Of a stretch of 50,558 nt of DNA, positions 1 to 9,431 are shown in pieces. Source of the DNA: Clostridium sp. (lineage in GTDB: Bacteria; Bacillota; Clostridia; Lachnospirales; Lachnospiraceae); contig JAMPFF010000018.1 in the NCBI GenBank assembly GCA_023664605.1, forward strand, positions 1 to 50,558, written 5' to 3'. Each line of letters opens with the position of its first letter. The first letter of the stretch is position 1. Position numbers and translations under genes: made by a program. The notes under the pieces were generated by a model. The model ran no database searches and had not been told where the DNA came from. It saw only the letters and a program-made list of their open reading frames with translations.

Positions 1-903
1 GCATTTTCCCTTGCGAAAATGAAAGATATGGAAAAACTGACGCTCGTGTCAGGAACGGACGGCGTAGGAACGAAATTGAAACTGGCCTTTTTATTGGATA
101 AACACGACACCGTAGGAATCGACTGCGTTGCCATGTGCGTAAACGATATTGCCTGTGCGGGCGGCGAACCGTTGTTTTTCTTAGATTATATTGCCTGCGG
201 GAAAAATTATCCGGAGAAAATTGCCACGATTGTCAAGGGCGTAGCAGACGGCTGCATTCAGGCGGGGGCGGCGCTTATCGGCGGTGAAACGGCGGAAATG
301 CCGGGATTTTATCCGGAGGATGAATACGACCTTGCCGGGTTTGCGGTAGGGATGGTAGATGAGAAAGATTTGATTACCGGCGAGCATATCAAAGCGGGCG
401 ACGCGCTTATTGGGATTGCGTCCTCCGGCGTACACAGCAACGGTTTTTCCCTTGTCAGGAAAGTCTTTACCATGACAAAAGAAAGCCTGGATACGTATTA
501 TGACGAACTTGGCGTGACGCTGGGCGAGGCGTTAATCGCGCCGACGAAGATTTATGTCAAAGCGCTGCGTTCAATAAAAGAAACAGGCGTTACGATAAAG
601 GGCTGCAGTCATATTACGGGCGGCGGTTTTTATGAGAATATTCCGCGGATGCTGCCGGATGGCGTAAATGCGAAGATAGAAAAGGACAGTTATCCGGTTC
701 TGCCAATTTTTAAATTGTTGCAAAAAACAGGGAACCTGGAAGAAAAAATGATGTATAATACTTATAATATGGGTATCGGCATGGTACTTGCCGTGGACAA
801 AGCGGATGCGGATAAGGCGATGGAAGCTGTCCGCAGCGCGGGCGAGACGCCATATCTTATCGGTGAAGTGACGGCCGGACAAAAAGGAGTTACATTATGT
901 TGA
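1..903 (+). CDS. purM: Phosphoribosylformylglycinamidine cyclo-ligase (AIR synthetase), 5' partial
   Basis: PurM closes the imidazole ring, converting FGAM to AIR with ATP in purine synthesis. The frame is open from base 1 and the first visible ATG (19) lies inside the conserved N-terminal region, so the gene starts upstream of the window. Visible family motifs are [17 protein letters not shown], the [17 protein letters not shown] block and [16 protein letters not shown]. It runs into purN with a 7-bp overlap, and the purN ribosome binding site (AAGGAG, 884-889) lies in its last codons. Together with purD this is a conserved purine cluster. Identity is near certain; only the N-terminus is missing. 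Confidence 0.96.
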   Translation, partial: AFSLAKMKDMEKLTLVSGTDGVGTKLKLAFLLDKHDTVGIDCVAMCVNDIACAGGEPLFFLDYIACGKNYPEKIATIVKGVADGCIQAGAALIGGETAEMPGFYPEDEYDLAGFAVGMVDEKDLITGEHIKAGDALIGIASSGVHSNGFSLVRKVFTMTKESLDTYYDELGVTLGEALIAPTKIYVKALRSIKETGVTIKGCSHITGGGFYENIPRMLPDGVNAKIEKDSYPVLPIFKLLQKTGNLEEKMMYNTYNMGIGMVLAVDKADADKAMEAVRSAGETPYLIGEVTAGQKGVTLC

Positions 904-1523
904 AAGTATTAGCATGTGTTTCCGGCGGCGGCACAAATTTACAGGCGTTAATAGACGGTATCAAACAGAAAACGGTTACCAATACGCAGATTGTACGCGT
1001 TATCTCTAATAACCGTAACGCATACGCGCTGAAACGTGCGCAGGATGCCGGTATAGATGCGCTTTGCGTCTCTCCGAAAGACTATGAGGACAGAAAAGCG
1101 TTTCATAAGGCATTTTTACAGGCGGTGAATGAGAAAAAACCGGATTTGATAGCGCTTGCCGGTTTTTTGGTTGTGCTTCCCGAAGAGATGATAAAAGAGT
1201 ATCAAAACCGTATCATCAATATCCACCCCTCGTTGATTCCCTCTTTTTGCGGGAAAGGCTTTTACGGGCTGACCGTACATGAAAAAGTGTTGGAAAGAGG
1301 CGTGAAAGTGACCGGCGCGACGGTGCATTTCGTGGACGAGGGAACCGATACAGGCCCCATTATTTTACAAAAGGCGGTTGCCGTAGAGGATGACGATACG
1401 CCGGAAGTATTACAAAAAAGGGTGATGGAGCAGGCGGAATGGCAGATTCTGCCGCAGGCGGTAGATTTGATTGCCAATGGACAAGTGACGATAGAGGACG
1501 GAAAGGTGCGGATAAAAACATGA
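897..1523 (+). CDS. purN: Phosphoribosylglycinamide formyltransferase 1
   Basis: PurN transfers the formyl group of 10-formyl-tetrahydrofolate to GAR, giving FGAR. The 208-residue length is normal for the family. The GGGTNLQAL phosphate loop near the N-terminus, the [10 protein letters not shown] segment with catalytic Asn and His, and the later [14 protein letters not shown] segment with the conserved Asp are all visible. The ATG overlaps the purM stop and AAGGAG sits 7-8 bases upstream, so purM and purN are probably translationally coupled. The stop overlaps the purD start in a 4-bp ATGA arrangement. Confidence 0.96.
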   Translation: MLKVLACVSGGGTNLQALIDGIKQKTVTNTQIVRVISNNRNAYALKRAQDAGIDALCVSPKDYEDRKAFHKAFLQAVNEKKPDLIALAGFLVVLPEEMIKEYQNRIINIHPSLIPSFCGKGFYGLTVHEKVLERGVKVTGATVHFVDEGTDTGPIILQKAVAVEDDDTPEVLQKRVMEQAEWQILPQAVDLIANGQVTIEDGKVRIKT

Positions 1524-2791
1524 AAGTCTTAATTGTGGGCGGCGGCGGCAGGGAACACGCCATCGCGATGAGCATAGCGAAGAGTAAAAGAGTCGATAAG
1601 ATTTATTGTGCGCCGGGCAATGCGGGCATTGAAGAAATTGCGGAGTGTGTACCTATCGGCGTGATGGAATTTGATAAGATTGTAGAGTTTGCCAAGAATA
1701 AGGAAATTGATTTAACTTTTGTCGCACCCGACGACCCGTTGGTCGGTGGACTGGTGGACGAATTGGAGGCGGCGGGGCTTAGGACTTTCGGGCCGAGGAA
1801 AAATGCGGCTATTTTAGAGGGAAGCAAGGCATTTTCCAAAGATTTAATGAAAAAATACAATATCCCGACGGCCGCTTATGAGACGTTCGATGATGCGAAA
1901 GCGGCGCTTGCCTATCTGGAGACGGCAGACATGCCCGTTGTCTTAAAGGCAGACGGACTTGCTCTTGGCAAGGGCGTGTTGATTTGTCAGACGTTAGAAG
2001 AGGCCAAAGAGGGCGTAAAGACGATTATGGAAGATAAGAAATTCGGTTCCGCCGGGAACCGGATGGTGATAGAAGAATTTATGACGGGCAGGGAAGTTTC
2101 AGTGCTTTCCTTTGTGGACGGTAAGACGATTCGCGTTATGGCCTCGGCGCAGGACCATAAGCGGGCGGGCGATGGTGATACCGGACTCAATACGGGCGGC
2201 ATGGGAACATTTTCGCCAAGTCCGTTTTATACCAAAGAGGTGGATGAATTTTGTAAAAAATATATCTATCAGCCCACGGTGGACGCCATGGCGGCGGAGG
2301 GCAGGCCATTCTGCGGCGTTATCTTTTTCGGACTGATGCTGACAGCAAAAGGGCCGCGGGTGTTAGAATATAATGCACGGTTTGGCGACCCGGAGACGCA
2401 GGTTGTGCTGCCGCGTATGAAAAATGATATTATGGATGTGATAGACGCCTGTATCGACGGTACGCTGGATAAAGTGACGCTGCAGTTTGAAGATAACGCG
2501 GCGGTCTGCGTGGTTCTTGCCTCCAAGGGTTATCCAGTTTCCTATGAGAAAGGATTCCCGATAGCGGGATTGGAACGGTTTAAAAATAACGATGGTTATT
2601 ATTGCTTCCATGCAGGAACGAAGCGCGACGGTGAAAATATTGTCACCAATGGCGGAAGAGTGCTTGGCATAACGGCAACGGGAGCTGATTTAAAGGAAGC
2701 GCGGACAAATGCCTATCAAGCGGCAAAGTGGATTGATTTTGCCAATAAATATATGAGAAACGACATTGGAAAGGCCATTGACGAAGTATGA
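1520..2791 (+). CDS. purD: Phosphoribosylamine--glycine ligase
   Basis: PurD is the ATP-grasp ligase that joins glycine to phosphoribosylamine to give GAR. An in-frame start exists at 1439, but the family N-terminus ([16 protein letters not shown]) begins at the ATG at 1520, which overlaps the purN stop as ATGA, so 1520 is chosen (423 residues, normal length). The ATP-grasp core is visible in the middle (VVLKADGLALGKGV, NTGGMGTFSPSP, EYNARFGDPETQ). It is the third gene of the purM-purN-purD unit. Confidence 0.96.
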   Translation: MKVLIVGGGGREHAIAMSIAKSKRVDKIYCAPGNAGIEEIAECVPIGVMEFDKIVEFAKNKEIDLTFVAPDDPLVGGLVDELEAAGLRTFGPRKNAAILEGSKAFSKDLMKKYNIPTAAYETFDDAKAALAYLETADMPVVLKADGLALGKGVLICQTLEEAKEGVKTIMEDKKFGSAGNRMVIEEFMTGREVSVLSFVDGKTIRVMASAQDHKRAGDGDTGLNTGGMGTFSPSPFYTKEVDEFCKKYIYQPTVDAMAAEGRPFCGVIFFGLMLTAKGPRVLEYNARFGDPETQVVLPRMKNDIMDVIDACIDGTLDKVTLQFEDNAAVCVVLASKGYPVSYEKGFPIAGLERFKNNDGYYCFHAGTKRDGENIVTNGGRVLGITATGADLKEARTNAYQAAKWIDFANKYMRNDIGKAIDEV

Positions 2792-2821
2792 GAAAGAAAT
2801 GAAGAAAAAGGGGGAACAAAT

Positions 2822-3286
2822 ATGAATCATACAGAGGATTTTCGGGATTTTGATGTATATAACAGGCCAAAAGAGTGTCCGGAGTGCGGCGGCGTTATGG
2901 TATTTAAAGGATGTGGCGAGTACAGGTGCGAAGACTGCCGGTATGTAGCCTATGACGATTACGGCAAGGTGCGTAATTATGTGGAAAAGCACGGCGGCGC
3001 GACGGCGGCGCAGGTATCGCAGGCAACGGGAGTCAAGCAGAAGACCATCCGTACGATGTTAAAAGAATCCCGCTTAGAAATTGCCGACGGTTCCAATTCT
3101 TTTATGAAATGCGAAATGTGCGGTGCAAATATCCGCTCCGGCAGAGTGTGCGCTAAATGCGAACTGGAATATAACAGGTCTGTGGAGGCGAAAGAACGCC
3201 TGAAACATGAAAAGATGATAGCGGGCTTTGGCATGGAGCATCATACGGACGAAGAGGGCGCAAAGAGATTTACGCGCAGCAAATAG
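2822..3286 (+). CDS. Zinc-ribbon / helix-turn-helix / zinc-ribbon protein
   Basis: A 154-residue cytoplasmic protein of unknown role. Two cysteine pairs near the N-terminus (CPECGG and CEDC) form one zinc ribbon. A helix-turn-helix-like segment follows (about residues 55-90, with TAAQVSQATGVKQKTIRTML), and then a second ribbon (CEMCG ... CAKC, about 98-118) and a charged tail. The layout recalls the YvyF-type flagellar-operon proteins of Firmicutes, but no motility genes are here. A purine-rich GGGGGA site precedes the ATG. It follows purD by 30 bases and is probably cotranscribed with it. DNA or RNA binding is inferred from the domains only. Confidence 0.75.
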   Translation: MNHTEDFRDFDVYNRPKECPECGGVMVFKGCGEYRCEDCRYVAYDDYGKVRNYVEKHGGATAAQVSQATGVKQKTIRTMLKESRLEIADGSNSFMKCEMCGANIRSGRVCAKCELEYNRSVEAKERLKHEKMIAGFGMEHHTDEEGAKRFTRSK

Positions 3287-3337
3287 GATAAAAGAGGCTT
3301 AAATGAGAGAAACAAAAGAAAGATACGGGGTATCAGA

Positions 3338-4759
3338 ATGAAAAAAAGGTGGCAACATAGTAAAAGCAGTATTATGAGAGGTGCGTTAATAGCGGTGTGC
3401 GCGGTGTTATTTTTTGCCAGCCAGAAAAGCGTCTGTTTTGCCGAGGTAACGGGAAAGGTAAAGGCGCCGACCGCCAATATCAGAAAGACGGCGGATAAGA
3501 GCAGTGAAGGCGTTGGCAGCACTTCTTCAGGGAAAACCATTACGATTCTCAGCCAGACGACGGGTTCAGACGGCTATGTATGGTATGAGGTTTATGTGGA
3601 CACTAACACAACAGGATATATTCGTTCTGATTTAGTAGATGTGGATACGTCCTCCGGTACGATTCCGACTTCGTCGGCTTCCGCACCCGCACAAAGCAGC
3701 GAACAGCCTGCGGCGGCGTCTACGGCGTCCGGCGCAGAGATTTTACCGGAAACGGGCATGGACGCGCAGTACGCAACGATTACGGGGAGTTCGGTCAACG
3801 TCAGAAGCGCGGCTTCCAAAAGTAAGGCGACTGTCGGCAAAGTAAAGGAAAATGCGCAGGTTATTGTGACCGGACAGACGGAAGGCTCGGATAAGACATG
3901 GTACTATGTTACTTTTACCGACCAGGACGGCACGGAAAAGACAGGTTACATCCGTTCCGATATGTTGACGCTGGGCGATATGGTTCCGGTGGAAGAGCCT
4001 GCAGAGGAACCGCAGCCGGAAGAGTCTGTAGAGGAACCGCAGCCGGAAGCCCCGACAATAAGACAGGATTATGATATTATTTATGAAGTGGACTCGGCAA
4101 CCGGAGAAAGCGTAGGGTGGATTTATGATTATACGGATCCTGCCAATATCACAAAGCAGAATCTGAATGATGTTTTGACGGCGGCACATGCCCAGAGCCT
4201 GAATAATGCGCTGGATGCGAAAACCGTATCCAAACAGCGTATCGTGATTATCGTATTAATTGCGGTGATTATCATTCTTGCGGTTGTCATGACGATTATG
4301 ATATTTAAACTGCGCGACGCTTATTACGAGGCGTATGAGGATGAAGAAGACGAAGAGGACGAAGCCGAGAGAAGAAGAAGAGAGCGAAGGGAAAAAAGAG
4401 AAAGAGAAGCCGAAAACGATGGCGGCGGCAGAAGGAGCGACAGAGGCGAAAGCAGAAAAAGCGATGCCAGACGAAACGACGAAAGAAGCGAACGCGCTGA
4501 AAGAAGAAGAGAGCGCGAGGATGGCGAGGATGCGGCCAGAAGAAAGAACCCGGCAAGAGAAGACAGGCCGACCACAGCCAAAAGAAGACCGGCGGAATCG
4601 GATAGAGACAGAAAAATGCCGGACAGAGAGGTCTCATATGAAGAAGAGGCGCCTGTCGTAAAAGCGGTGCCGAAGAAAAAAGCAAAGAATTTTATGATTG
4701 ATGATGATGATTTCGAGTTTGAGTTTCTGAATATGAAGAACAAGGATAACGATATATGA
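3338..4759 (+). CDS. Membrane-anchored protein with two bacterial SH3 domains and a long charged tail
   Basis: 473 residues. An N-terminal hydrophobic segment (about 13-34) looks like a signal peptide or anchor. Two SH3b repeats follow (about 38-102 and 146-212), each with an NIRK/NVRS start and a TGYIRSD end. A Pro/Glu linker (217-240) carries a duplicated EEPQPE. A strong transmembrane helix lies at about 302-324, and then a highly charged tail of about 150 residues rich in Arg, Glu and Asp. The likely topology is SH3 domains outside, where such domains usually bind cell wall, and a disordered tail inside. The stop overlaps the next gene by 4 bp. Long antisense frames opposite the tail come from purine-rich codons and are not genes. 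Function unknown. Confidence 0.8.
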   Translation: MKKRWQHSKSSIMRGALIAVCAVLFFASQKSVCFAEVTGKVKAPTANIRKTADKSSEGVGSTSSGKTITILSQTTGSDGYVWYEVYVDTNTTGYIRSDLVDVDTSSGTIPTSSASAPAQSSEQPAAASTASGAEILPETGMDAQYATITGSSVNVRSAASKSKATVGKVKENAQVIVTGQTEGSDKTWYYVTFTDQDGTEKTGYIRSDMLTLGDMVPVEEPAEEPQPEESVEEPQPEAPTIRQDYDIIYEVDSATGESVGWIYDYTDPANITKQNLNDVLTAAHAQSLNNALDAKTVSKQRIVIIVLIAVIIILAVVMTIMIFKLRDAYYEAYEDEEDEEDEAERRRRERREKREREAENDGGGRRSDRGESRKSDARRNDERSERAERRREREDGEDAARRKNPAREDRPTTAKRRPAESDRDRKMPDREVSYEEEAPVVKAVPKKKAKNFMIDDDDFEFEFLNMKNKDNDI

Positions 4760-5130
4760 TAATTGAAATTGATTTTAACAGCGATGAAGCTATCTATTTG
4801 CAGCTTAGAAACCAGATTGTTTTGGGGATTGCAACTGCAAGATTCAGAGAGGGAGATGCGCTCCCGTCGGTCAGACAGCTTGCTGACAGTATCGGTATCA
4901 ATATGCACACGGTCAACAAAGCGTATTCCGTTTTACGCCAGGAGGGCTTTGTCAAGGTAGACAGAAGAAAAGGCGCGGTTATTGCCATTGATATTGATAA
5001 GATGCAGGCCGTGGAGGAATTACGGGAAACGATGAAAGTCATTTTAGCAAAAGCCTGGTGTAAGAATATTTCCAGAGAGGAAGTGCATTCTCTTATAGAT
5101 GAAATATATGAGGATTATGGAGGAATGTAA
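4756..5130 (+). CDS. GntR-family (YtrA-like) transcriptional regulator
   Basis: A 124-residue protein with a winged helix-turn-helix at about residues 10-72 (IYLQLRNQIV, DALPSVRQLADSIGINMHTVNKAY, LRQEGFV) and only a short helical C-terminus. That is the small YtrA architecture without a large effector domain. It overlaps the SH3 gene by 4 bp and ends 2 bases before clpC, so it is translationally linked to both. In Bacillus and many Firmicutes clpC is preceded by ctsR-mcsA-mcsB; here that position holds this regulator instead. A role in controlling clpC is inference from position. Confidence 0.88.
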   Translation: MIIEIDFNSDEAIYLQLRNQIVLGIATARFREGDALPSVRQLADSIGINMHTVNKAYSVLRQEGFVKVDRRKGAVIAIDIDKMQAVEELRETMKVILAKAWCKNISREEVHSLIDEIYEDYGGM

Positions 5131-5132
5131 TC

Positions 5133-7583
5133 ATGCAGCCACAATTTACGGATAAGGCGAAGATGGCATTGACGTTTGCTGAACGCGCCGCCAGAAATTT
5201 GAAGCAGAGTTATGTAGGAACGGAGCATATCCTATTAGGGCTTTTGCGGGAAAATACCGGCGTTGCGTCTACCGTACTGACAAACAGCGGCGTAGAGGAA
5301 TATCAGATAAAAGAGATGATAAAGGACCTGATAGCCCCGGAAAGCACGGTGATGCTGGCCGAAAGAGACGGATATTCCCCGAGGGCGGAAAAGGTGTTGG
5401 AGGAATCGCACAGACAGGCACAGCGTTTCCAAAGCGATAAAACGGGAACGGAGCATATTCTGCTGGCTATTTTAAAAGAGGGGGAAAACGTAGCGGTCAG
5501 ACTGCTTAACACGTTGGGGATTTCCATACAGAAACTCTATATTGAAGTCTTAGCCGCCATGGGAGTGGATAAATCCGCCTATAAAGAGGATTTGAGCAGA
5601 AAGCAGAATAAAAAGAAGGGTGCAGCTTCCACATTGGAGCAGTACAGCAGAGATTTGACCGCGCTTGCGAGAGATGGAAAACTGGACCCTGTTATCGGCA
5701 GAGAAGATGAGATTCGCCGCGTTGTGCAGATTTTAAGCCGCAGGACGAAAAACAATCCCTGTCTGATTGGCGAGCCGGGCGTTGGTAAAACGGCGGTCGT
5801 AGAGGGGCTTGCCATGAAGATTGTGACGGGCGAAGTGCCTTTTACCGTACAGGACAAACGCGTCATGACGTTAGATTTGTCGGGTATGGTTGCAGGCAGC
5901 AAATACCGCGGTGAATTTGAGGAAAGAATCAAAAAAGTTGTGAAAGAAGTAATTGAGGACGGCAATATCATTCTCTTTTTGGATGAGATGCACACGATTA
6001 TCGGCGCGGGAGGCGCGGAGGGAGCAATCGACGCTTCCAATATTTTAAAACCCTCTCTGGCCAGAGGCGAAATTCAGTTAATCGGTGCGACGACGATTGC
6101 GGAATACCGCAAGTATGTGGAAAGGGATGCAGCCTTGGAGAGAAGGTTCCAGCCGGTTACGGTGGAGGAACCGACCATTGAAGAGGCGGAAGATATTTTA
6201 AAGGGAATTGCCCATAAATATGAGGAACATCACAAAGTAGCCATTACGCAGGATGCGATAAAGGCGGCGGTTGCTTTGTCCGCAAGATATATCAACGACA
6301 GGAATCTGCCGGATAAGGCAATCGATTTGATAGATGAAGCGGCGGCAGCGGCAAGGCTGCATAGCGCAAAGCAGCCGGATAAGTTAAAGGAACTGGCGCA
6401 GGAAATTCAAAATATTGATTTGCAGATAGAGCGTTCTATCAGAATAGAGGCTTTTACACAGGCGGGAGAGTTGAAAAACCGTCAGGACGCCCTGATAAAG
6501 AAGTATGAACGCATGGTAAGGAAGCTGGAAAAAGAAGACCAAAGACACGATTATGTCGTTGACGAAGACGATATTGCACAGGTGGTTGCTCTCTGGACGA
6601 AAATACCGGTGAAAAAACTGGCGGAAAAAGAGAGCGAGAGACTTCTGAAACTGGAGTCCATTCTTCACGAACGCGTGATTGGGCAGGAGGAAGCGGTTAC
6701 CGCTGTCGCAAGGGCGATGCGCAGAGGCCGCGTAGGCTTGCAGGATCCCAACAGACCAATAGGCTCGTTTTTGTTTTTAGGACCTACCGGCGTCGGTAAA
6801 ACGGAACTCAGCAAGGCTCTGGCGGAAGCGATGTTCGGTTCGGAGAATGCGCTTATCCGTGTGGATATGTCGGAGTATATGGAAGGGCATTCCGTATCGA
6901 AGATGATAGGCTCCCCTCCGGGATATGTAGGCTTTGAAGAGGGCGGACAGCTCAGTGAAAAAATCAGGAGAAATCCCTATTCGGTTGTTCTGTTCGATGA
7001 AATCGAAAAAGCGCACCCGGATGTGTTCAATATTCTGTTACAGGTTTTGGATGACGGGCATATTACGGATTCCAAAGGGCGGAAAGTGAATTTCAAGAAT
7101 ACGATTTTGATTATGACGTCCAATGCGGGCGCGCAGAGGATAATGGAGCCGAAAAATCTCGGCTTTTCCACGGATAATTCCGAAAAGCAGAATTATGAAA
7201 AGATGAAATCGAATGTCATGGAAGAGGTTAAGAGAATCTTTAAACCGGAATTTATCAATAGGATTGATGAAATCATGGTCTTCCATCCGCTTAACCGCGA
7301 TAACATGAAGCAGATTGTCACGATGCTTTCCAAAAATTTGGTGAACAGATGCAGAAAGCAGATGGACATCGACTTAACCATCACACCGGCGCTAAAGGAT
7401 TATATCGTGGAGAAATATACCGACGCCAAAATGGGAGCGAGACCCATGAAACGCGCTATTCAGACGGAAATAGAAGATACGCTTGCGCAGGAAATTCTTG
7501 CGGGGAACGTTAAGAGCGGCGATAAGGTGTCGGCAGCGTTGAAGAATAAGAAAGTTGTTTATAAAGTACGTGAGAATAAATAG
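5133..7583 (+). CDS. clpC: ATP-dependent Clp protease ATP-binding subunit ClpC
   Basis: ClpC is an AAA+ unfoldase that feeds substrates to ClpP and aids disaggregation. In order there are two N-domain repeats (about 3-145), the first AAA domain with Walker A GEPGVGKT (213-220) and LDEMHTIIGAG, a middle helical region with a UVR-like motif (EAFTQAGELKNRQD), and the second AAA domain with GPTGVGKTE, the GYVG pore loop (SPPGYVGFEEGG) and the arginine-finger region. The length of 816 residues is typical. A GGAGG-type site in the end of the GntR gene precedes the ATG. No CtsR, McsA or McsB gene is next to it. radA follows after one small gene, which keeps the usual clpC-radA association. Confidence 0.96.
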   Translation: MQPQFTDKAKMALTFAERAARNLKQSYVGTEHILLGLLRENTGVASTVLTNSGVEEYQIKEMIKDLIAPESTVMLAERDGYSPRAEKVLEESHRQAQRFQSDKTGTEHILLAILKEGENVAVRLLNTLGISIQKLYIEVLAAMGVDKSAYKEDLSRKQNKKKGAASTLEQYSRDLTALARDGKLDPVIGREDEIRRVVQILSRRTKNNPCLIGEPGVGKTAVVEGLAMKIVTGEVPFTVQDKRVMTLDLSGMVAGSKYRGEFEERIKKVVKEVIEDGNIILFLDEMHTIIGAGGAEGAIDASNILKPSLARGEIQLIGATTIAEYRKYVERDAALERRFQPVTVEEPTIEEAEDILKGIAHKYEEHHKVAITQDAIKAAVALSARYINDRNLPDKAIDLIDEAAAAARLHSAKQPDKLKELAQEIQNIDLQIERSIRIEAFTQAGELKNRQDALIKKYERMVRKLEKEDQRHDYVVDEDDIAQVVALWTKIPVKKLAEKESERLLKLESILHERVIGQEEAVTAVARAMRRGRVGLQDPNRPIGSFLFLGPTGVGKTELSKALAEAMFGSENALIRVDMSEYMEGHSVSKMIGSPPGYVGFEEGGQLSEKIRRNPYSVVLFDEIEKAHPDVFNILLQVLDDGHITDSKGRKVNFKNTILIMTSNAGAQRIMEPKNLGFSTDNSEKQNYEKMKSNVMEEVKRIFKPEFINRIDEIMVFHPLNRDNMKQIVTMLSKNLVNRCRKQMDIDLTITPALKDYIVEKYTDAKMGARPMKRAIQTEIEDTLAQEILAGNVKSGDKVSAALKNKKVVYKVRENK

Positions 7584-7608
7584 CAGAAAGGACTTAGGAG
7601 GAAATAAA

Positions 7609-8019
7609 ATGGCTGTAGTAGAGGAATTGCTTCGCACAGAAAAGGACGGCGCGCTTAGTTTTGGCAATCACAAACTGGACGCAAAAGCGAAAGTGGAGGA
7701 TTTTGAACATGCGGGGGATTTGTTCAAGGTCAAAACGTACAAAAGTATTACCAAGCTGGAAAAGAACGGAATGTTTGCGTACGAATCCGTACCCGGAACC
7801 AGCGTAAATCACTTTACGGAAAAGGAAGACGGAGTTTCTTTCAAGGTAGAGGGAGACGAGGATGCGCAGATTACCGTAGGATTAGAGGACGATACGGAAT
7901 ACAGCGTTTTCATTGATGACGTAAGTATCGGCAGAATGAAAACGAATTTAGGCGGAAAGTTAAATATCAGCATAGAACTTGCAGGCGCCGGGGAAGTATC
8001 GGTCAAAATTACAAAATAA
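7609..8019 (+). CDS. Conserved hypothetical protein between clpC and radA
   Basis: A 136-residue soluble protein of unknown function. An in-frame start at 7555 lies inside clpC, but the ATG at 7609 has an excellent AGGAGG (7596-7601) 7 bases upstream and is chosen. The sequence is rich in beta-strand-like alternation, with no signal peptide, no membrane segment and no cysteines. It ends in a pattern (YSVFIDDVSIGRMKTNLGGK) that suggests a small all-beta fold. From memory, similar short proteins occur in Lachnospiraceae genomes, sometimes under an unsupported endosialidase label; nothing in the sequence supports such an activity. It probably shares a transcript with clpC and radA. Confidence 0.75.
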   Translation: MAVVEELLRTEKDGALSFGNHKLDAKAKVEDFEHAGDLFKVKTYKSITKLEKNGMFAYESVPGTSVNHFTEKEDGVSFKVEGDEDAQITVGLEDDTEYSVFIDDVSIGRMKTNLGGKLNISIELAGAGEVSVKITK

Positions 8020-8041
8020 AAGGTTGAAAGACAGTATTCGC

Positions 8042-9412
8042 ATGGGGAAGGCAAAAAACGCAACCGTATTTTATTGTCAAAACTGCGGCTATGAATCCGC
8101 CAAATGGATGGGGCAGTGTCCGGGATGCCGGGAATGGAATACGTTTGTCGAAGAGAAAATAACTACAAAGACGGCGGCCTTGGGAACGGCCAAAAGAAAC
8201 AGGCCGGACGCCGAAAAACCGTTGAAACTTTCTGAAATTACCTTACAGGATGAGGAAAGAATGTCTACGCATATGAAAGAGCTGAACAGAGTGCTGGGAG
8301 GCGGAATTGTACCCGGTTCCCTGATTTTGGTGGGCGGCGACCCGGGTATCGGGAAATCGACCCTGCTTTTGCAGGTGTGCAGGCAGATGGCGGCGGATAG
8401 CCGGAAAGTATTGTATATTTCCGGTGAGGAGTCGTTAAAACAGATTAAAATCCGTGCCAATCGTATTGGGGAGTTTACGGAAAATCTGTATTTACTTTGT
8501 GAGACGAATCTGGAGATTATCGAAGAGACAATTCGCCATATGGCGCCTGACATTACGATTATTGATTCGATTCAGACCATGTATCAGGAGGCGCTTTCGG
8601 CCGCGCCGGGCAGTGTTTCGCAGGTCAGGGAGGCCACCAATGTCTTTTTGCAGCTTGCCAAGGGCATGGGAACTTCGATTTTTATTGTAGGGCATGTTAC
8701 AAAAGAGGGAACGGTGGCGGGTCCGCGCGTATTGGAGCATATGGTGGATACGGTGTTGTATTTTGAGGGAGACAGACATGCCTCTTATCGGATTTTGCGG
8801 GCTGTTAAGAACCGTTTTGGCTCGACGGATGAAATCGGCGTTTTTGAGATGAAAGAGCAGGGGCTGACGGAAGTAAGCAATCCTTCCGAATTTATGCTAA
8901 ACGGCAAACCGGAGGGCGCAAGCGGCTCGATTGTTTCCTGTTCCATGGAGGGAACAAGGCCGATTCTTTTTGAAATCCAGGCGCTTGTCTGCAGAACCAA
9001 CTTTGGTTTCCCGAGAAGACAGGCAAACGGAACCGATTTTAACAGGGTCAATCTTTTAATGGCGGTTTTGGAAAAAAGGATAGGGCTGCAAATGTCCGAT
9101 TATGACGCCTATGTCAATCTGGCGGGAGGCATGAGGATATCGGAGCCTGCGATTGACCTTGGCATTGCAATGGCGATTGCTTCCAGTTTTAAAAATAAGC
9201 CGATTGACGAGAGGATGGCGGCTTTTGGAGAAATCGGCTTAAGCGGGGAAGTACGCGCCGTCAGTATGATAGAGCAGCGGATTCAGGAAGCCGTCAAGAT
9301 GGGCTTTACAACATGTATGATACCGGCGGTCTGCTTAAAACAGATAAAAGGAAAAGACGACATTAAAATAATAGGCGTTTCTTCCGTGCAGGACGCGATA
9401 GATGCCATATGA
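8042..9412 (+). CDS. radA: DNA repair protein RadA/Sms
   Basis: RadA is a RecA-like ATPase that promotes branch migration in recombination and processes repair intermediates. The chosen ATG at 8042 gives 456 residues, the usual length, and places the zinc finger at the N-terminus (C12, C15, C26, C29, with the segment KWMGQCPGC). An upstream in-frame start at 7979 lies inside the previous gene. Walker A GDPGIGKST is at 99-107, the RadA-specific KNRFGSTDEIGVFEM motif is in the middle, and a Lon-like domain ends the protein. The ribosome site is only moderate (AAAGGTTGAAAG). Confidence 0.96.
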   Translation: MGKAKNATVFYCQNCGYESAKWMGQCPGCREWNTFVEEKITTKTAALGTAKRNRPDAEKPLKLSEITLQDEERMSTHMKELNRVLGGGIVPGSLILVGGDPGIGKSTLLLQVCRQMAADSRKVLYISGEESLKQIKIRANRIGEFTENLYLLCETNLEIIEETIRHMAPDITIIDSIQTMYQEALSAAPGSVSQVREATNVFLQLAKGMGTSIFIVGHVTKEGTVAGPRVLEHMVDTVLYFEGDRHASYRILRAVKNRFGSTDEIGVFEMKEQGLTEVSNPSEFMLNGKPEGASGSIVSCSMEGTRPILFEIQALVCRTNFGFPRRQANGTDFNRVNLLMAVLEKRIGLQMSDYDAYVNLAGGMRISEPAIDLGIAMAIASSFKNKPIDERMAAFGEIGLSGEVRAVSMIEQRIQEAVKMGFTTCMIPAVCLKQIKGKDDIKIIGVSSVQDAIDAI

Positions 9413-9431
9413 TAATAAAAAAGGAGTCACT

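Noticed and set aside
4305-4908. Long minus-strand frames (126 and 194 aa) opposite the SH3 protein tail
   Set aside because: The region is purine-rich with repeated GAA/AGA codons, which leaves Ser/Leu/Phe-rich antisense frames open; no ribosome site or family match.
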